A stretch of 35,610 bases of DNA, from NCBI RefSeq assembly GCF_019748365.1, contig NZ_JAIEPN010000037.1:1-35610 (forward strand), written 5' to 3'. The notes below the pieces were generated by a model. That model was not told the origin of the DNA, did not search any database, and saw nothing but the letters and a program-made list of their open reading frames with translations. Numbering within the stretch: the first letter of the stretch is position 1; each line of letters starts with the position of its first letter. Of this stretch, positions 7,921 to 17,662 are shown piece by piece. A program made the position numbers and the translations under genes. The DNA comes from Novosphingobium sp. (lineage in GTDB: Bacteria; Pseudomonadota; Alphaproteobacteria; Sphingomonadales; Sphingomonadaceae).

Positions 7921-8496
7921 ATGGGGCGTGGCATGACAGCCCTGCTCCTTCGCCCTGCCACGTCTGACGACATCTCTGCGCTTGCCGACCTTGGCCGCCG
8001 CGCCATCACCGCCAAGTTCGGGCATCTCTACAAGCCGGAAGACTTCGCCGCTTTCCTCGAGCAGGCGCATAGCGAGGCGAAAGTGACCAAGGAAATCGCC
8101 GATCCCGGGATGCGCGTTGCGGTGATCGAGGAGGGGGGCGAACTGATCGCCTTCTGCAAGCTGGTGCTGGAAAGCACGATGCCCGCCGGGCACAGCGATG
8201 CGCAGAGGCCGCTGGAACTCAAGCAGCTCTATACCGATCCCGCGCGCATCGGCGGCGGACTGGGCGCGAAGCTGATGGACTGGGCCATGGCGCAGGCCGA
8301 GGATGTCGGCGCGGATGAAATCCAGCTCTCGGTCTATAGCGAGAACCCCGAGGCGCAGCGCTTCTATCACCGCTATGGCTTCGCGAAGATCGCGGACATC
8401 GAATTCTGGGTGGGCAACCACTGCGATCCGGAATTTCTCTATGCAAAGCGCCTTGTCTCTGAAGGCCATGGCCTTGCTGCTGCTGAGAAGGTATAG
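7921..8496 (+). CDS. GNAT family N-acetyltransferase
   Basis: A 191-aa GNAT-fold protein; acetyl donor acetyl-CoA, substrate unknown. The N-terminal [15 protein letters not shown] is the usual first strand and helix. The CoA-binding motif A is [17 protein letters not shown] (R/Q-x-x-G-x-G/A), preceded by ELKQLYTDP, and motif B is the terminal [13 protein letters not shown]. The ATG at 7921 is used; an ATG at 7933 (MTALLLRP) is equally plausible because neither has a clear ribosome-binding site. It ends 8 bp before ispG, whose ribosome-binding site overlaps its 3' end, so the two are likely co-transcribed. Confidence 0.85.
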   Translation: MGRGMTALLLRPATSDDISALADLGRRAITAKFGHLYKPEDFAAFLEQAHSEAKVTKEIADPGMRVAVIEEGGELIAFCKLVLESTMPAGHSDAQRPLELKQLYTDPARIGGGLGAKLMDWAMAQAEDVGADEIQLSVYSENPEAQRFYHRYGFAKIADIEFWVGNHCDPEFLYAKRLVSEGHGLAAAEKV

Positions 8497-8504
8497 AGCG
8501 GCCC

Positions 8505-9641
8505 ATGTCATCCGTACGCCCCTGGCGCGATATCACGCGCCGCAAGAGCCGCCAGATCATGGTTGGGTCCGTCCCCGTCGGCGGCGATGCGCCGATCACG
8601 GTGCAGACCATGACCAACACCCTCACCAGCGATCCGGTCGCCACGATCAATCAGATCAGGCGCTGCGAGGATGCGGGCGCGGATATCATCCGCGTTTCGT
8701 GTCCGGATGTGGAAAGCACCGCGGCGCTGGGCAAGATCGTCCGCGCGGCGCGCATTCCGATCGTGGCGGACATCCATTTCCACTACAAGCGCGCGCTGGA
8801 AGCGGCGGACGCGGGCGCGGCCTGCCTGCGCATCAATCCCGGCAATATCGGTTCGAGCGACCGCGTGGCCGAAGTGGTGCGCGCGGCCAAGGCCAACGGC
8901 TGCGCGATCCGCATCGGCGTGAACGCGGGCAGCCTCGAGAAGGACCTCCTCGAAAAGTACGGCGAGCCGTGCCCCGAGGCGCTGGTGGAATCGGCGCTCG
9001 ATCATATCAAGCTCCTGCAGGACCACGATTTTCACGAATACAAGGTGGCGGTGAAGGCCTCCGACGTGTTCCTCGCGGTCGCGGCCTACATGGGCCTTGC
9101 CGAAGCGGTCGATTGCCCGCTGCATCTGGGGATTACCGAGGCGGGCGGCCTGATCGGCGGCACGGTCAAGTCCTCGATCGGCCTTGGCAGCCTGCTCTGG
9201 GCCGGTATCGGCGATACCCTGCGCGTCTCGCTTTCGGCCGAGCCCGAGGAGGAAGTGCGCGTCGGCTTCGAGATCCTGAAGTCCTTGGGCCTGCGCACGC
9301 GCGGCGTTCGGGTGGTTTCGTGCCCCTCGTGTGCGCGGCAGGGCTTTGACGTGATCCGCACGGTGGAAAAGCTGGAAAGCCGCCTCAGCCACATCAAGAC
9401 GCCGATCTCGCTGTCGGTGCTGGGCTGCGTGGTCAACGGCCCCGGTGAAGCGCGCGAGACCGATGTCGGCCTGACCGGCGGCGGCAACGGCAAGCACATG
9501 GTCTACCTCTCGGGCGTGACCGACCACACCGTGCAGGACGAGGACATGCTGGAGCACATCGTCGCGCTGGTGGAGATGAAGGCCGCCGAGATGGAAGCGG
9601 CGACGACGGACGCGGGGAAGGCGGAAGTGCCGGCGGAGTAA
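8505..9641 (+). CDS. ispG: 4-hydroxy-3-methylbut-2-en-1-yl diphosphate synthase (IspG/GcpE)
   Basis: The penultimate enzyme of the MEP isoprenoid pathway, a [4Fe-4S] enzyme converting MEcPP to HMBPP. The 378-aa length is that of the bacterial two-domain form. Seen: the N-terminal [20 protein letters not shown] substrate-domain start, [22 protein letters not shown], the TEAGG segment, and three cluster cysteines (Cys273 and Cys276 in SCPSCAR, Cys308 in [11 protein letters not shown]) with the downstream glutamate ligand in that last motif. The end is Ala/Glu-rich and variable. GAGAAGG, overlapping the preceding GNAT stop, is its ribosome-binding site. It is the anchor gene of the local plus-strand run. 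Confidence 0.96.
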   Translation: MSSVRPWRDITRRKSRQIMVGSVPVGGDAPITVQTMTNTLTSDPVATINQIRRCEDAGADIIRVSCPDVESTAALGKIVRAARIPIVADIHFHYKRALEAADAGAACLRINPGNIGSSDRVAEVVRAAKANGCAIRIGVNAGSLEKDLLEKYGEPCPEALVESALDHIKLLQDHDFHEYKVAVKASDVFLAVAAYMGLAEAVDCPLHLGITEAGGLIGGTVKSSIGLGSLLWAGIGDTLRVSLSAEPEEEVRVGFEILKSLGLRTRGVRVVSCPSCARQGFDVIRTVEKLESRLSHIKTPISLSVLGCVVNGPGEARETDVGLTGGGNGKHMVYLSGVTDHTVQDEDMLEHIVALVEMKAAEMEAATTDAGKAEVPAE

Positions 9642-9684
9642 ACTCCCGCTTGTCTGGCGCGGCGGTGTGAGGCACGATCCTCGC

Positions 9685-9948
9685 ATGGGCAAGATCGACA
9701 AGCGACCCGTCTCCATCCCGGAAGATATTCTCGCAATGGCAGAGAGTGCGGTTGCAGGAGGCGAGTTCGCATCCGTCGAGCATCTGGTCGAAGCGGCCCT
9801 GCGGGACTGGCAGGCGCGGCGCGATGCGGACCTTGTGAAGCTACGCGCCCTTATCGACGAAGGCCTTGCCAGCCCGAGTGTGGCTTGGGACGGCGTAGAC
9901 GGGATCATCGCGGAAGGGCGGCGCATGCTGGCAACTCGCCACGGATGA
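9685..9948 (+). CDS. ParD-like antitoxin of a type II toxin-antitoxin pair
   Basis: An 87-aa protein beginning MGKIDKRPVSIPEDILAMAE, the ribbon-helix-helix N-terminus of ParD antitoxins, with the following SVEHLVEAALRDW helix. The acidic, flexible C-terminal half, which would bind the toxin, ends EGRRMLATRHG. Its TGA overlaps the ATG of the parE-like toxin by ATGA (9945-9948), so translation is coupled. An upstream in-frame ATG or GTG near 9667 is possible, but 9685 gives the usual family start. ParD proteins normally repress their own promoter. Confidence 0.85.
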   Translation: MGKIDKRPVSIPEDILAMAESAVAGGEFASVEHLVEAALRDWQARRDADLVKLRALIDEGLASPSVAWDGVDGIIAEGRRMLATRHG

Positions 9949-10247
9949 CCTATCGCATTGAGCGGACCGACACGGCCCGTGGCGATCTGCTTGATATCTG
10001 GCTGACCATCGCGCTTGACGACCCCGACGCAGCCGACCGCCAATTGCGGCGGCTCGATGAGGCGATTGCCGGTCTGGCCGCATTTCCCCGCCTGGGCCCT
10101 GCGCGTGACGATATCCGTCCCGGCATACGGGCCATTCTGCGGGTGCCATTTCTGGCTTTCTACACTGTTGATGATGATGCCCGGATCGTGCGCATCGTCC
10201 GGGTTGTTGATGCCCGGCGCGACTTGATGGCGCTGTTTCGGCAATAG
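9945..10247 (+). CDS. ParE-like toxin of a type II toxin-antitoxin pair
   Basis: A 100-aa RelE/ParE-fold protein: RIERTDTARGDLLDIWLTIALDDPDAADRQLRRLDEAI (helical hairpin), then FPRLGPARDDIRPGIRAILRVPFLAFY, VDDDARIVRIVRVVDARRD. The order xFPxLG..R..irpgiR......yLifY......i.IvRvl.g.rD is that of ParE toxins, known to inhibit DNA gyrase. The start overlaps the antitoxin stop. The gene is intact with no visible inactivating change. RelE is the main alternative, but the C-terminal RVVDARRD tail favours ParE. Confidence 0.88.
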   Translation: MTYRIERTDTARGDLLDIWLTIALDDPDAADRQLRRLDEAIAGLAAFPRLGPARDDIRPGIRAILRVPFLAFYTVDDDARIVRIVRVVDARRDLMALFRQ

Positions 10248-10313
10248 CCGGTCGATGCTGCTCCACCGGTCTTGGCAATTTCCTAACCTCTTCGCGGGCA
10301 CAATCCGCCCGTC

Positions 10314-10841
10314 ATGACCCGCTTCATTGTCATCGCCGGCCTTGTTGTCTTCAGCAGCGCGCTGCTGGCGCCGGGGCTGAAGGTTGATTCGGCCGTTTCG
10401 GAGCGGCCTGCCAAGGCATCCAAACCCTCACCGTGGAGCAAGGACGCACCGGCTGCGACGCGCGGCGCAGTGCAGGCCGAAACGGTCGAGATCGCGCGCG
10501 ACAGGCAGGGGCAGTTTCACCTCAACGTCGATGTCGGCGGCGAATCGGTGCGCTTTCTTGTCGATACCGGTGCCGATGTGGTGGCGCTGACCGAGGACGA
10601 TGCCGAGCGGCTGGGGCTGCGGCCCGATCCCTCCGAATATCGCCCGATGCTGCAGACGGCCTCCGGCACCGGCATGGCCGCGCCGGTGGAGATCGACCGG
10701 TTGACGATCGGTGGGCGTGACCTGACGGGGGTGGAGGCGGTTGTGGTGCCCGATCTGCCGGTGAGCCTCCTCGGCCAATCGGCGCTGCGGCGGCTGGGCA
10801 GCGTGACCTTGCAGGGTGACCGGCTGATCATAGCGGGCTAA
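10314..10841 (+). CDS. Retropepsin-like (clan AA) aspartic protease, TIGR02281-type
   Basis: A 175-aa protein with one N-terminal membrane anchor or signal segment (FIVIAGLVVFSSALLAPG) and a periplasmic retropepsin domain. The catalytic motif is VDTGADVVALTEDDAERLGL with Asp84 in DTGA. Further on are the flap region GTGMAAPV, IGGRDLTGVEAVVVPDLP, and LLGQSALRRLGSVTL, the family's end motif. Single-domain bacterial members of this family act as homodimers in known cases such as SpeA/PerP-type proteases; the substrate here is unknown. It starts 66 bp after parE and is followed 11 bp later by a GNAT gene. Confidence 0.85.
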   Translation: MTRFIVIAGLVVFSSALLAPGLKVDSAVSERPAKASKPSPWSKDAPAATRGAVQAETVEIARDRQGQFHLNVDVGGESVRFLVDTGADVVALTEDDAERLGLRPDPSEYRPMLQTASGTGMAAPVEIDRLTIGGRDLTGVEAVVVPDLPVSLLGQSALRRLGSVTLQGDRLIIAG

Positions 10842-10852
10842 GGGCCCCTTCC

Positions 10853-11347
10853 ATGACGATCTCCATCCGCTCCGCCGCGCCCGGCGATCTGCCCCTCATA
10901 GCCGACCTCATCCGCGGCCTCGCCGAATACGAGAAGCTGGCGGATGAAGTGCGCTTCGACGAAGCCGTACTGGGCACGAAGCTCTTCGGAGAGCGTCCTT
11001 ATGCCGAGGTGATCATCGGCGAGGTCGATGGCACAGCGCAGGGTTTCGCCTTGTTCTTCCACAATTTCTCGACCTTCGAGGGCAAGCCGGGGGTCTATCT
11101 GGAGGACCTCTTCGTGCGGCCCGAGGCGCGCGGCAGCGGGCTGGGCAAGGCGCTGCTCTCGCGGCTGGCGGCCATCGCGGTGGAGCGCGATTGTGCGCGG
11201 CTCGAATGGTCGGTGCTCGACTGGAATGAACCGGCGATCGGCTTCTACAAGAAGCTCGGCGCGCGGCTGATGGACGCGTGGACGGTGATGCGGGTGGACG
11301 GCGCGGATCTGGCGCGGCTCGGCGCAGGCGGTGGAAAATCGGCGTAA
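10853..11347 (+). CDS. GNAT family N-acetyltransferase (diamine acetyltransferase-like)
   Basis: A 164-aa protein of the SSAT-like GNAT branch: IRSAAPGDLPLIADLIRGLAEYEKL, then FFHNFSTFEGKPGVYLEDLFVRPEARGSGLGKALLSRLA (CoA motif with R-G-S-G-L-G), RLEWSVLDWNEPAIGFYKKLGA. The FSTF.GKPG.YLEDLFV and WSVLDWN.pai.FY segments are diagnostic for spermidine/spermine or thialysine N-acetyltransferases. In bacteria the true amine substrate is rarely known. It is 11 bp after the aspartic protease gene and 20 bp before the YkuD_2 gene, so all three are probably one transcript. Confidence 0.9.
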   Translation: MTISIRSAAPGDLPLIADLIRGLAEYEKLADEVRFDEAVLGTKLFGERPYAEVIIGEVDGTAQGFALFFHNFSTFEGKPGVYLEDLFVRPEARGSGLGKALLSRLAAIAVERDCARLEWSVLDWNEPAIGFYKKLGARLMDAWTVMRVDGADLARLGAGGGKSA

Positions 11348-11367
11348 TTCGCCGTATATAGAGCAGT

Positions 11368-11991
11368 ATGACGGGACTGGTGAACAGGCGCGGGCTCCTA
11401 GCGGGCGCTGCGGCAACGGTTGTTGCTGCAGCGGCGCCGGGCCGCGTGTTTGCGCAGCCCTACAGCGTGCCCGAACAGAAGCGCCGCATTCTGGCTGTCG
11501 CCAAGGAGCAGATGGAGCGCGTCCGCTCGGTGCTGTGGCGGACCGATATCGTGGGGGTCGCCGATTTCGCGCTGCCTTCTGCCATGCCGCGGCTGCATTT
11601 CGCCGATCTGGAGAAGGGCGAAGTGCGCTCGTTCCTCGTGGCGCACGGCAAGGGTTCGGACCCGGAGCATGACGGGTTCCTCAAGACCTTTTCCAACGAT
11701 GTCGGCAGCCTCGCCACCTCGCGCGGGGCGTTCATCACCTACGAGTGGTACAAGGGCAAGTACGGCACCTCGATCCGGCTCGGCGGGATCGACCCGGAAA
11801 ACAGCAACACGCTGGACCGCGCGATCGTGATGCACCCGGCGTGGTATGCCAACCCCGACATGCTGGAGAAGTGGGGCAAGCTCGGGCGCAGCGACGGCTG
11901 CTTCGCGATGAGCGAGGCCGATTTCAACGAGGCGCTGTGGCATCTGAGCGGCGGGCGGCTGCTCTATGCGGACCGGTTGGGGATTTATTGA
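11368..11991 (+). CDS. Murein L,D-transpeptidase catalytic domain family protein (YkuD_2)
   Basis: A 207-aa exported protein. The N-terminus NRRGLLAGAAATVVAAAAPG resembles a Tat or Sec signal with twin arginines; cleavage is likely at VFAQP. The mature protein matches the YkuD_2 family (PF13645): the segment ADFALPSAMPRLHFADLEKG, HGKGSDPEHDGFLKTFSN, His156 in VMHPAWY, and the catalytic Cys178 in GRSDGCFAMSE. The family is assigned by homology to peptidoglycan L,D-transpeptidases, with few members tested. It is immediately followed by a dispersed repeat and a convergent second L,D-transpeptidase gene of the other (YcbB) type. Confidence 0.88.
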   Translation: MTGLVNRRGLLAGAAATVVAAAAPGRVFAQPYSVPEQKRRILAVAKEQMERVRSVLWRTDIVGVADFALPSAMPRLHFADLEKGEVRSFLVAHGKGSDPEHDGFLKTFSNDVGSLATSRGAFITYEWYKGKYGTSIRLGGIDPENSNTLDRAIVMHPAWYANPDMLEKWGKLGRSDGCFAMSEADFNEALWHLSGGRLLYADRLGIY

Positions 11992-12050
11992 GGTTTAGCG
12001 CCCTTTCCGCTGCGGCCGGCCCGCAGGTCGGCCCTCCTTCCAAACACCCT

Positions 12051-12133
12051 CGTCATTCCCGCGAAGGCGGGAATCCAGAGCCGGATAGCGCGGCGCTTGC
12101 CCGCCCTGGATCCCCGCCTGCGCGGGGATGACG
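12051..12133. repeat. Complete dispersed palindromic repeat (83 bp)
   Basis: Two outward-matching arms, 12051-12078 (CGTCATTCCCGCGAAGG...) and 12106-12133 (...CTGCGCGGGGATGACG), are inverted copies with few differences, joined by a 27-bp spacer. Each arm also folds on itself. The same element is at 25997-26085, with a half copy at 2433. It lies between convergent genes and could act as a bidirectional terminator-like structure. Confidence 0.8.
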
Positions 12134-12176
12134 AAGGGGGAGGCGGGTGACGAAGTTTTGGGGCGAACGAGGGCGA

Positions 12177-13616
12177 TTACAGCGGATTATCCAGCTTGAT
12201 GATCGCCTCGGTGCTCTTGCGCTGGTCGGTGTGGAGTTCGCGCGGCTTTGAGAAGCTGGCGATCACCGGCGCATCGCGCTGGTAGATGTCCGGGAAGCTG
12301 CGCATCAGGCCGGTCACGTCGCGGGCGACGGTGAAGTAGGTGATGTAGACCGCCCAGGGCTTGGTCATCGGCACCTTGGTGTACTTGCCCGAGAGATTGT
12401 ATTCGACCGCGGTTTCGGGCGGCAGGTCGGCGCCGAGGATCGCCATCGTCATCGCGAGTTCGGTCGCGCGTTCGGCGCGGATGCAGCCGTGGCTGAGCGC
12501 ACGGGCGGGGAGCGCGAACAAGTTCCGGTTGGGCGTATCGTGGATGTAGATCGCATGCTCGTTGGGCATGTCGAGTTTCACGCGGCCGAGCGAGTTGTTG
12601 TCGCCCGGCTGCTGCACCACGGTGATCGTGCCATCTGCGGCCTTGGTTGCGACATAGCCTTCGCGCGCGGCCTGACGGGGATTCTTGATCAGGCGCGCGC
12701 CGAGGCCTTCGCCGACGACGATGGACTGCGGCACCGTCCACGTGGGGTTGAACACCACGTTCTTGACCTGCTCGGCGAGCTGCGGCGTGGCGGTCTTGCC
12801 CGGCTTGCCGACGATCGCGCGGTAGGTGCGGATGATCCTGTTGTTCACCGTGAGCCGGAGCTCCTGCTCGGGCACGTTGATGATGAGGTACTGCAGCCCC
12901 ATGTCGCGCGCCAGCCAGCGCCAGCGATCCATGTTGGCCTTGATCATCGCGATCTGGCGCGGGTCCTTGGCCTTGGCCAGCATGTCCTTGAGCAGCGCGT
13001 AATCGGGATGCGTGGGATTGAGCGAGGCGAGCACGCCGGGAATGTCGTGCGTCTCGGTCGCCTGTGCGAGGAGCTGCGAATTGGGATGGAGGTCCTGATC
13101 GGGATCGATCGCGAACCACTGGATGCGCGCGGGCATCGGCGTGCGGCCATCGCGCAGGTCTTCCGCTAGCCAGACGAAGAGGCGGCTGGCCAGCGCATCG
13201 AGATCATCGCCTTCCCCCTTGGCGATGGCGGCGGCGAGATTCGCCGGTTCATAGTCGGCAGGGGTCAGGCCTTCGGTGCGGACGCCCTTGATCGCGGCGA
13301 GGAGGGCCTGCGCATCGGGAATCGTCCAGTGCGCCAGCGGGGGCGGTGCGGGCTGAAACACCGGCTCGGCGGCTGTCGTGGCCGCGTCGGCCGGAGCCGT
13401 TGTCGTCTGGGCAGACGGGACGGGAGCAGGGGGCGTGGCGCTCGGGCTCGGGGCGGGTTTGGGCGCATTGACGCTGGGTGCGGGCTTGGCTGGCTGAGCC
13501 GCAGCGGTCAGATCGACCGGTCCCTGCCGGGCAGCAGCAGGGGCGGCCAGCAGGGCCCAGCCGATCGCCGCCGTGCAGAGCATGCCGCTGAGACTGGTCC
13601 GATGGATCATATGCAT
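12177..13616 (-). CDS. L,D-transpeptidase, YcbB/LdtD-type
   Basis: An exported peptidoglycan 3-3 cross-linking enzyme. From the ATG at 13616 it is 479 aa. A signal peptide (LCTAAIGWALLAAPAAARQG) is followed by a 70-residue Pro/Ala-rich linker, a region matching the YcbB scaffold (GLTPADYEPANLAAAI, FVWLAEDLRDGR), the MDRWRWLARDMGLQYLIINVPEQELRL segment that opens the YkuD domain, and the catalytic motif LSHGCIRAERATELA with Cys378. GGAAAG about 11 bp upstream supports 13616 (13610 is also possible); a start at 13688 is open but would hide the signal peptide. Convergent with the YkuD_2 gene. Confidence 0.9.
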   Translation of the reverse strand: MHMIHRTSLSGMLCTAAIGWALLAAPAAARQGPVDLTAAAQPAKPAPSVNAPKPAPSPSATPPAPVPSAQTTTAPADAATTAAEPVFQPAPPPLAHWTIPDAQALLAAIKGVRTEGLTPADYEPANLAAAIAKGEGDDLDALASRLFVWLAEDLRDGRTPMPARIQWFAIDPDQDLHPNSQLLAQATETHDIPGVLASLNPTHPDYALLKDMLAKAKDPRQIAMIKANMDRWRWLARDMGLQYLIINVPEQELRLTVNNRIIRTYRAIVGKPGKTATPQLAEQVKNVVFNPTWTVPQSIVVGEGLGARLIKNPRQAAREGYVATKAADGTITVVQQPGDNNSLGRVKLDMPNEHAIYIHDTPNRNLFALPARALSHGCIRAERATELAMTMAILGADLPPETAVEYNLSGKYTKVPMTKPWAVYITYFTVARDVTGLMRSFPDIYQRDAPVIASFSKPRELHTDQRKSTEAIIKLDNPL

Positions 13617-13786
13617 TCGTCGATGTCTTTCCCTGTCTGGGCGCCCGGCCATGCGATAATTCCTGCCCCAAGCTGATGTTCCAATCAAGCAAACCGGCTG
13701 ACTGATTGCTGAATCAGGAGGGTAATCCGGTTCGTGCGACGGGCCTTGCCTTTGCGCTTCGCCAGCCGGGTCGCTATGGGCGGGCG

Positions 13787-14692
13787 ATGAAGCGCGCTGT
13801 CCCCCTGCTGCCGATCCTCTCCGCGATGACCGGGCTGCTGTGCTTTGGCGTGATGGACGGGTTCATGAAGATCGCCGCGCTGGCGGTGGGGGCCTATGCC
13901 GCGCTGTTCTGGCGCAATCTGGTCGGTTCGCTGATCATGCTGCCGGTGTGGCTGGCGCGCGGCAACAAGGACGGGAGCCGCAGCCTGCCGGGGCGCGAGG
14001 CGATGCGGCTGCATGTGCTGCGCGCGGGCGTTTCGGGGGTGATGGCCACGCTGTTCTTCTACGGCCTTGCGCGCACGCCGGTGGCCGAGGCGATGGCGCT
14101 TTCGTTCATCGCGCCGCTGCTGGCGCTCTTTCTCGCCGCAGTCTGGCTGGGCGAAGAGCTTTCGCGGCGGGCGGTGGCGGGATCGGTACTGGCGCTTTCC
14201 GGCGTGGGCCTGATCGCCGCGGGCAAGTTCGGGGGGAACTACAATAGCGAGAGCGTGCATGGGCTGATCGCGATCCTGATTTCCGCCGTGCTCTATGCGT
14301 GGAACCTCGTGCTGCAGCGGCGGCAATCGCAGCTGGCCGGGCCGGAGGAGATCTCGTTCTTCCAGACGTTCTTCATCTTCTGCCTGCTGGGGATCGGCGC
14401 CTGGTGGTTCGCGCCCGTGCCGCCCGCGGAGATCTGGGCGGTGCTGGCGGCCTCCGCCGTGCTGTCGACCGCGTCGCTGATGCTGCTCGGCTGGGCCTAT
14501 GCGCGGGCCGAGGCGCAAGTGCTGGTGCCGCTGGAATACACAGCGTTCATCTGGGCCGCGCTGGTCGGCTGGGTGGTGTTTGCCGAGCCGCTGACATGGC
14601 GCACGCTGGCGGGCGTGGTGCTGATCGTGGCGGGGTGCCTGATTGCCCTGCAGCGCAAATCCGCGCCGGAAGCGGCCGCCGAGCGAGCCTGA
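13787..14692 (+). CDS. EamA/DMT family transporter
   Basis: A 301-aa inner-membrane protein with about ten hydrophobic segments in two EamA repeats. The first runs from [20 protein letters not shown] to [14 protein letters not shown]; the second starts at [22 protein letters not shown] and ends [17 protein letters not shown]. The family exports or imports small metabolites; the [22 protein letters not shown] segment resembles S-adenosylmethionine uptake-type carriers, but the substrate is not decidable. The ATG at 13787 follows GGGCGGGCG; the frame is open further upstream without a good start. Divergent from the YcbB-type gene. Confidence 0.87.
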   Translation: MKRAVPLLPILSAMTGLLCFGVMDGFMKIAALAVGAYAALFWRNLVGSLIMLPVWLARGNKDGSRSLPGREAMRLHVLRAGVSGVMATLFFYGLARTPVAEAMALSFIAPLLALFLAAVWLGEELSRRAVAGSVLALSGVGLIAAGKFGGNYNSESVHGLIAILISAVLYAWNLVLQRRQSQLAGPEEISFFQTFFIFCLLGIGAWWFAPVPPAEIWAVLAASAVLSTASLMLLGWAYARAEAQVLVPLEYTAFIWAALVGWVVFAEPLTWRTLAGVVLIVAGCLIALQRKSAPEAAAERA

Positions 14693-14864
14693 CGATTGGT
14701 GTGTAACGTTTGGCCGCGCCGGGACGTATGGCATCCAGCGTCCTATGCATTTCATGCGCCGCGCAAGCCTTGACGCAAAGGCTGTCTCGGCGCATCGGGC
14801 ATGCAGTCGCGGGGGCGGCCCCGGCGCGGCAAACGGTATCAACTTGAAGGGATTACGCATCGCC

Positions 14865-17534
14865 ATGACCCAGGTCGGACAGGACACGCTCGGCGCGCGC
14901 AGCACGCTCACCGTCGGTGGCAAGGACTATGCCTACTACGCGCTCGGCAAGGCCGCCGCGGCTTATGGCGATGTTTCGCGCCTGCCCTTCTCGATGAAAG
15001 TCCTGCTCGAAAACCTGCTCCGCTTCGAGGACGGCGGCTTCACCGTTTCGACCGATGACATCAAGGCGCTGGTCGACTGGCAGAAGGACCCCTCCAGCAG
15101 CCGCGAGATCCAGTACCGCCCGGCGCGCGTGCTTCTGCAGGATTTCACCGGCGTGCCGTGCGTGGTCGACCTCGCCGCGATGCGCGATGCGATTGCCAAG
15201 CTGGGCGGCGATACCAGCAAGATCAACCCGCAGGTGCCCGTCCACCTCGTGATCGACCACTCGGTCATGGTCGACGAGTTCGGCCACCCCAAGGCCTTCG
15301 AGCAGAACGTCGAGATCGAGTACTACCGCAACGGCGAGCGCTATGACTTCCTCAAGTGGGGCTCCAAGAGCCTTGCGAACTTCAAGGCGGTGCCTCCGGG
15401 CACGGGCATCTGCCACCAGGTCAACCTCGAGCATATCGCGCAGGCGGTGTGGACAAGCGAAGGGCCGGACGGCACGACCGTGGCCTATCCGGACACCTGC
15501 GTCGGCACCGACAGCCACACCACGATGATCAACGGCCTCGGCGTGCTGGGCTGGGGCGTCGGCGGGATCGAGGCCGAGGCAGCGATGCTCGGCCAGCCGG
15601 TCTCGATGCTGATCCCGGAAGTGGTCGGCTTCAAGTTCACCGGCGAATTGAAGGAAGGCGTGACCGCGACCGACCTCGTGCTGACCTGCACCAACATGCT
15701 GCGCAAGCACGGCGTGGTCGGCCGCTTTGTCGAGTACTACGGCCCCGGCCTTGCCTCGCTCACGCTGGCGGACCGCGCGACGCTCGCCAACATGGCGCCC
15801 GAATATGGCGCGACTTGCGGCTTCTTCGGCATCGACGACAAGACGCTCGACTACATGCGCCTGACCGGCCGCGACGAGGACCAGATCGCGCTGACCGAAG
15901 CCTATGCCAAGGCGCAGGGCTTCTGGATCGATCCTTCGGTCGAGCCGATCTTCACTTCGACGCTGGAGCTGGACCTTGGCACCGTGGTGCCCAGCCTTGC
16001 CGGTCCGAAGCGCCCGCAGGACCGCGTCTCGCTGGAAGACGTCGATGACGTGTTCAACGCCGACATGGTGAACACCTACAAGAAGGCGCAGCAGCGCGTT
16101 CCGGTCGAGGGCAAGGACTTCGACATCGGCGACGGCGACGTGACCATCGCGGCAATCACCAGCTGCACCAACACCTCGAACCCGGGCGTGCTGGTGGCGG
16201 CGGGGCTCGTTGCGAAGAAGGCCAACGAGCTGGGCCTCAAGCCCAAGCCCTGGGTGAAGACCTCGCTGGCGCCGGGCTCGCAGGTGGTGACCGACTACCT
16301 TGTCAAGGCCGGGCTGCAGGAGCACCTCGACGCGGTCGGCTTCAACCTCGTCGGCTATGGCTGCACCACCTGCATCGGCAACTCGGGGCCGCTCGCCGAA
16401 CCGATCAGCAAGGCGATCAACGACAACGGCCTCGTCGCTGCGGCGGTGATCTCGGGCAACCGCAACTTCGAGGGCCGCGTTTCGCCGGACGTGCGCGCCA
16501 ACTTCCTCGCCAGCCCGCCGCTGGTGGTTGCCTACGCGCTCAAGGGCACGGTGATCGAGGACTTCGTTTCCACGCCCATCGGCCAGAGCAAGGACGGCGT
16601 GGACGTCTACCTCAAGGATATCTGGCCGACCAACGCCGAAGTCTATGCGACGATGACCGGCTGCATGGACCGCGCGATGTTCCAGGCGCGCTACGCCGAC
16701 GTCTACAAGGGCGACGTGCACTGGCAGGCGATCAACGTCACCGGCTCGGAAACCTACAGCTGGCGCGCGGGCAGCACGTATGTGGCGAACCCGCCCTACT
16801 TCGAGGGCATGACGATGACCCCGGCGCCGGTGAGCGACATCATCGAGGCGAAGCCGCTGGCGATCCTCGGCGATTCGATCACGACCGACCACATCTCGCC
16901 GGCCGGTTCGATCAAGGCCGACAGCCCGGCGGGCAAGTGGCTGATGGAGCACCAGGTCGCCAAGGCGGACTTCAACTCCTATGGTGCGCGCCGCGGCCAC
17001 CACGAAGTGATGATGCGCGGCACCTTTGCCAACATCCGCATCAAGAACGAGATGGTGCCCGGCATCGAAGGCGGCATGAGCCGCTATGGCAGCGAGGTCG
17101 GCGCGATCTACGACGTGGCGATGCAGCACAAGGCCGATGGCACGCCGCTGGTCGTCATCGCGGGCAAGGAATACGGCACCGGTTCCAGCCGCGACTGGGC
17201 GGCCAAGGGCACCAACCTGCTCGGCGTGCGCGCGGTGATCGTCGAGAGCTTCGAGCGCATCCACCGCTCGAACCTCGTCGGCATGGGCGTGCTGCCGCTG
17301 CAGTTCAAGCAGGGCGAGAGCCGCGAGACGCTGGGGCTGACCGGCGACGACAGCTTCACCATCCGCGGCGTGGCCGGGCTTAAGCCGCGTCAGGACGTGG
17401 AAGTCGAAGTGACGCGTGCCGACGGCTCCAGCTTCACCTTCACCGCGCTGTGCCGCATCGATACCGCCAACGAGCTGGAATACTACCTCAACGGTGGCAT
17501 CCTGCACTACGTGCTGCGCAACCTGGCGGCCTGA
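14865..17534 (+). CDS. acnA: Aconitate hydratase
   Basis: A TCA-cycle [4Fe-4S] enzyme interconverting citrate and isocitrate. It is 889 aa, the normal AcnA/IRP1-type length. Cluster ligands are Cys434 ([10 protein letters not shown]), Cys500 and Cys503 ([10 protein letters not shown]). Other segments are [36 protein letters not shown] near residues 205-240, [13 protein letters not shown], and the C-terminal swivel domain with [17 protein letters not shown]. The ATG at 14865 ([10 protein letters not shown]) is the family start; GAAGGGA lies about 13 bp upstream, and an open extension of 74 codons before it reads as non-family sequence. It is followed by a strong terminator, so it is probably monocistronic. 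Confidence 0.97.
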   Translation: MTQVGQDTLGARSTLTVGGKDYAYYALGKAAAAYGDVSRLPFSMKVLLENLLRFEDGGFTVSTDDIKALVDWQKDPSSSREIQYRPARVLLQDFTGVPCVVDLAAMRDAIAKLGGDTSKINPQVPVHLVIDHSVMVDEFGHPKAFEQNVEIEYYRNGERYDFLKWGSKSLANFKAVPPGTGICHQVNLEHIAQAVWTSEGPDGTTVAYPDTCVGTDSHTTMINGLGVLGWGVGGIEAEAAMLGQPVSMLIPEVVGFKFTGELKEGVTATDLVLTCTNMLRKHGVVGRFVEYYGPGLASLTLADRATLANMAPEYGATCGFFGIDDKTLDYMRLTGRDEDQIALTEAYAKAQGFWIDPSVEPIFTSTLELDLGTVVPSLAGPKRPQDRVSLEDVDDVFNADMVNTYKKAQQRVPVEGKDFDIGDGDVTIAAITSCTNTSNPGVLVAAGLVAKKANELGLKPKPWVKTSLAPGSQVVTDYLVKAGLQEHLDAVGFNLVGYGCTTCIGNSGPLAEPISKAINDNGLVAAAVISGNRNFEGRVSPDVRANFLASPPLVVAYALKGTVIEDFVSTPIGQSKDGVDVYLKDIWPTNAEVYATMTGCMDRAMFQARYADVYKGDVHWQAINVTGSETYSWRAGSTYVANPPYFEGMTMTPAPVSDIIEAKPLAILGDSITTDHISPAGSIKADSPAGKWLMEHQVAKADFNSYGARRGHHEVMMRGTFANIRIKNEMVPGIEGGMSRYGSEVGAIYDVAMQHKADGTPLVVIAGKEYGTGSSRDWAAKGTNLLGVRAVIVESFERIHRSNLVGMGVLPLQFKQGESRETLGLTGDDSFTIRGVAGLKPRQDVEVEVTRADGSSFTFTALCRIDTANELEYYLNGGILHYVLRNLAA

Positions 17535-17573
17535 GGGCTGCCGGCAGGCGCTTCGGCACACTGGCCGGAATCA

Positions 17574-17612
17574 GAAAGGGCGACTCCCCCCCAGGAGCCG
17601 CCCTTTCCTTTT
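17574..17612 (+). terminator. Rho-independent terminator of acnA
   Basis: GAAAGGGCG-a-CTCC (17574-17587) pairs with GGAG-c-CGCCCTTTC (17594-17607) with one mismatch and a 6-nt loop, followed by CCTTTT. It starts 40 bp after the acnA stop. Confidence 0.85.
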
Positions 17613-17662
17613 GCCCGCGTTTGCTTCGTCGGTGACGGCCCGCGGAAGCCGGAATACGCTGC

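Noticed and set aside
14769..14797. Promoter TTGACG-N17-CATCGG before acnA
   Set aside because: The -35 is fair but the -10 matches poorly; not enough to call.
14853..17561. Minus-strand open frame of 902 codons opposite acnA
   Set aside because: Antisense shadow of a high-GC gene; composition dominated by Val/Asp/His/Arg and no recognisable domain.
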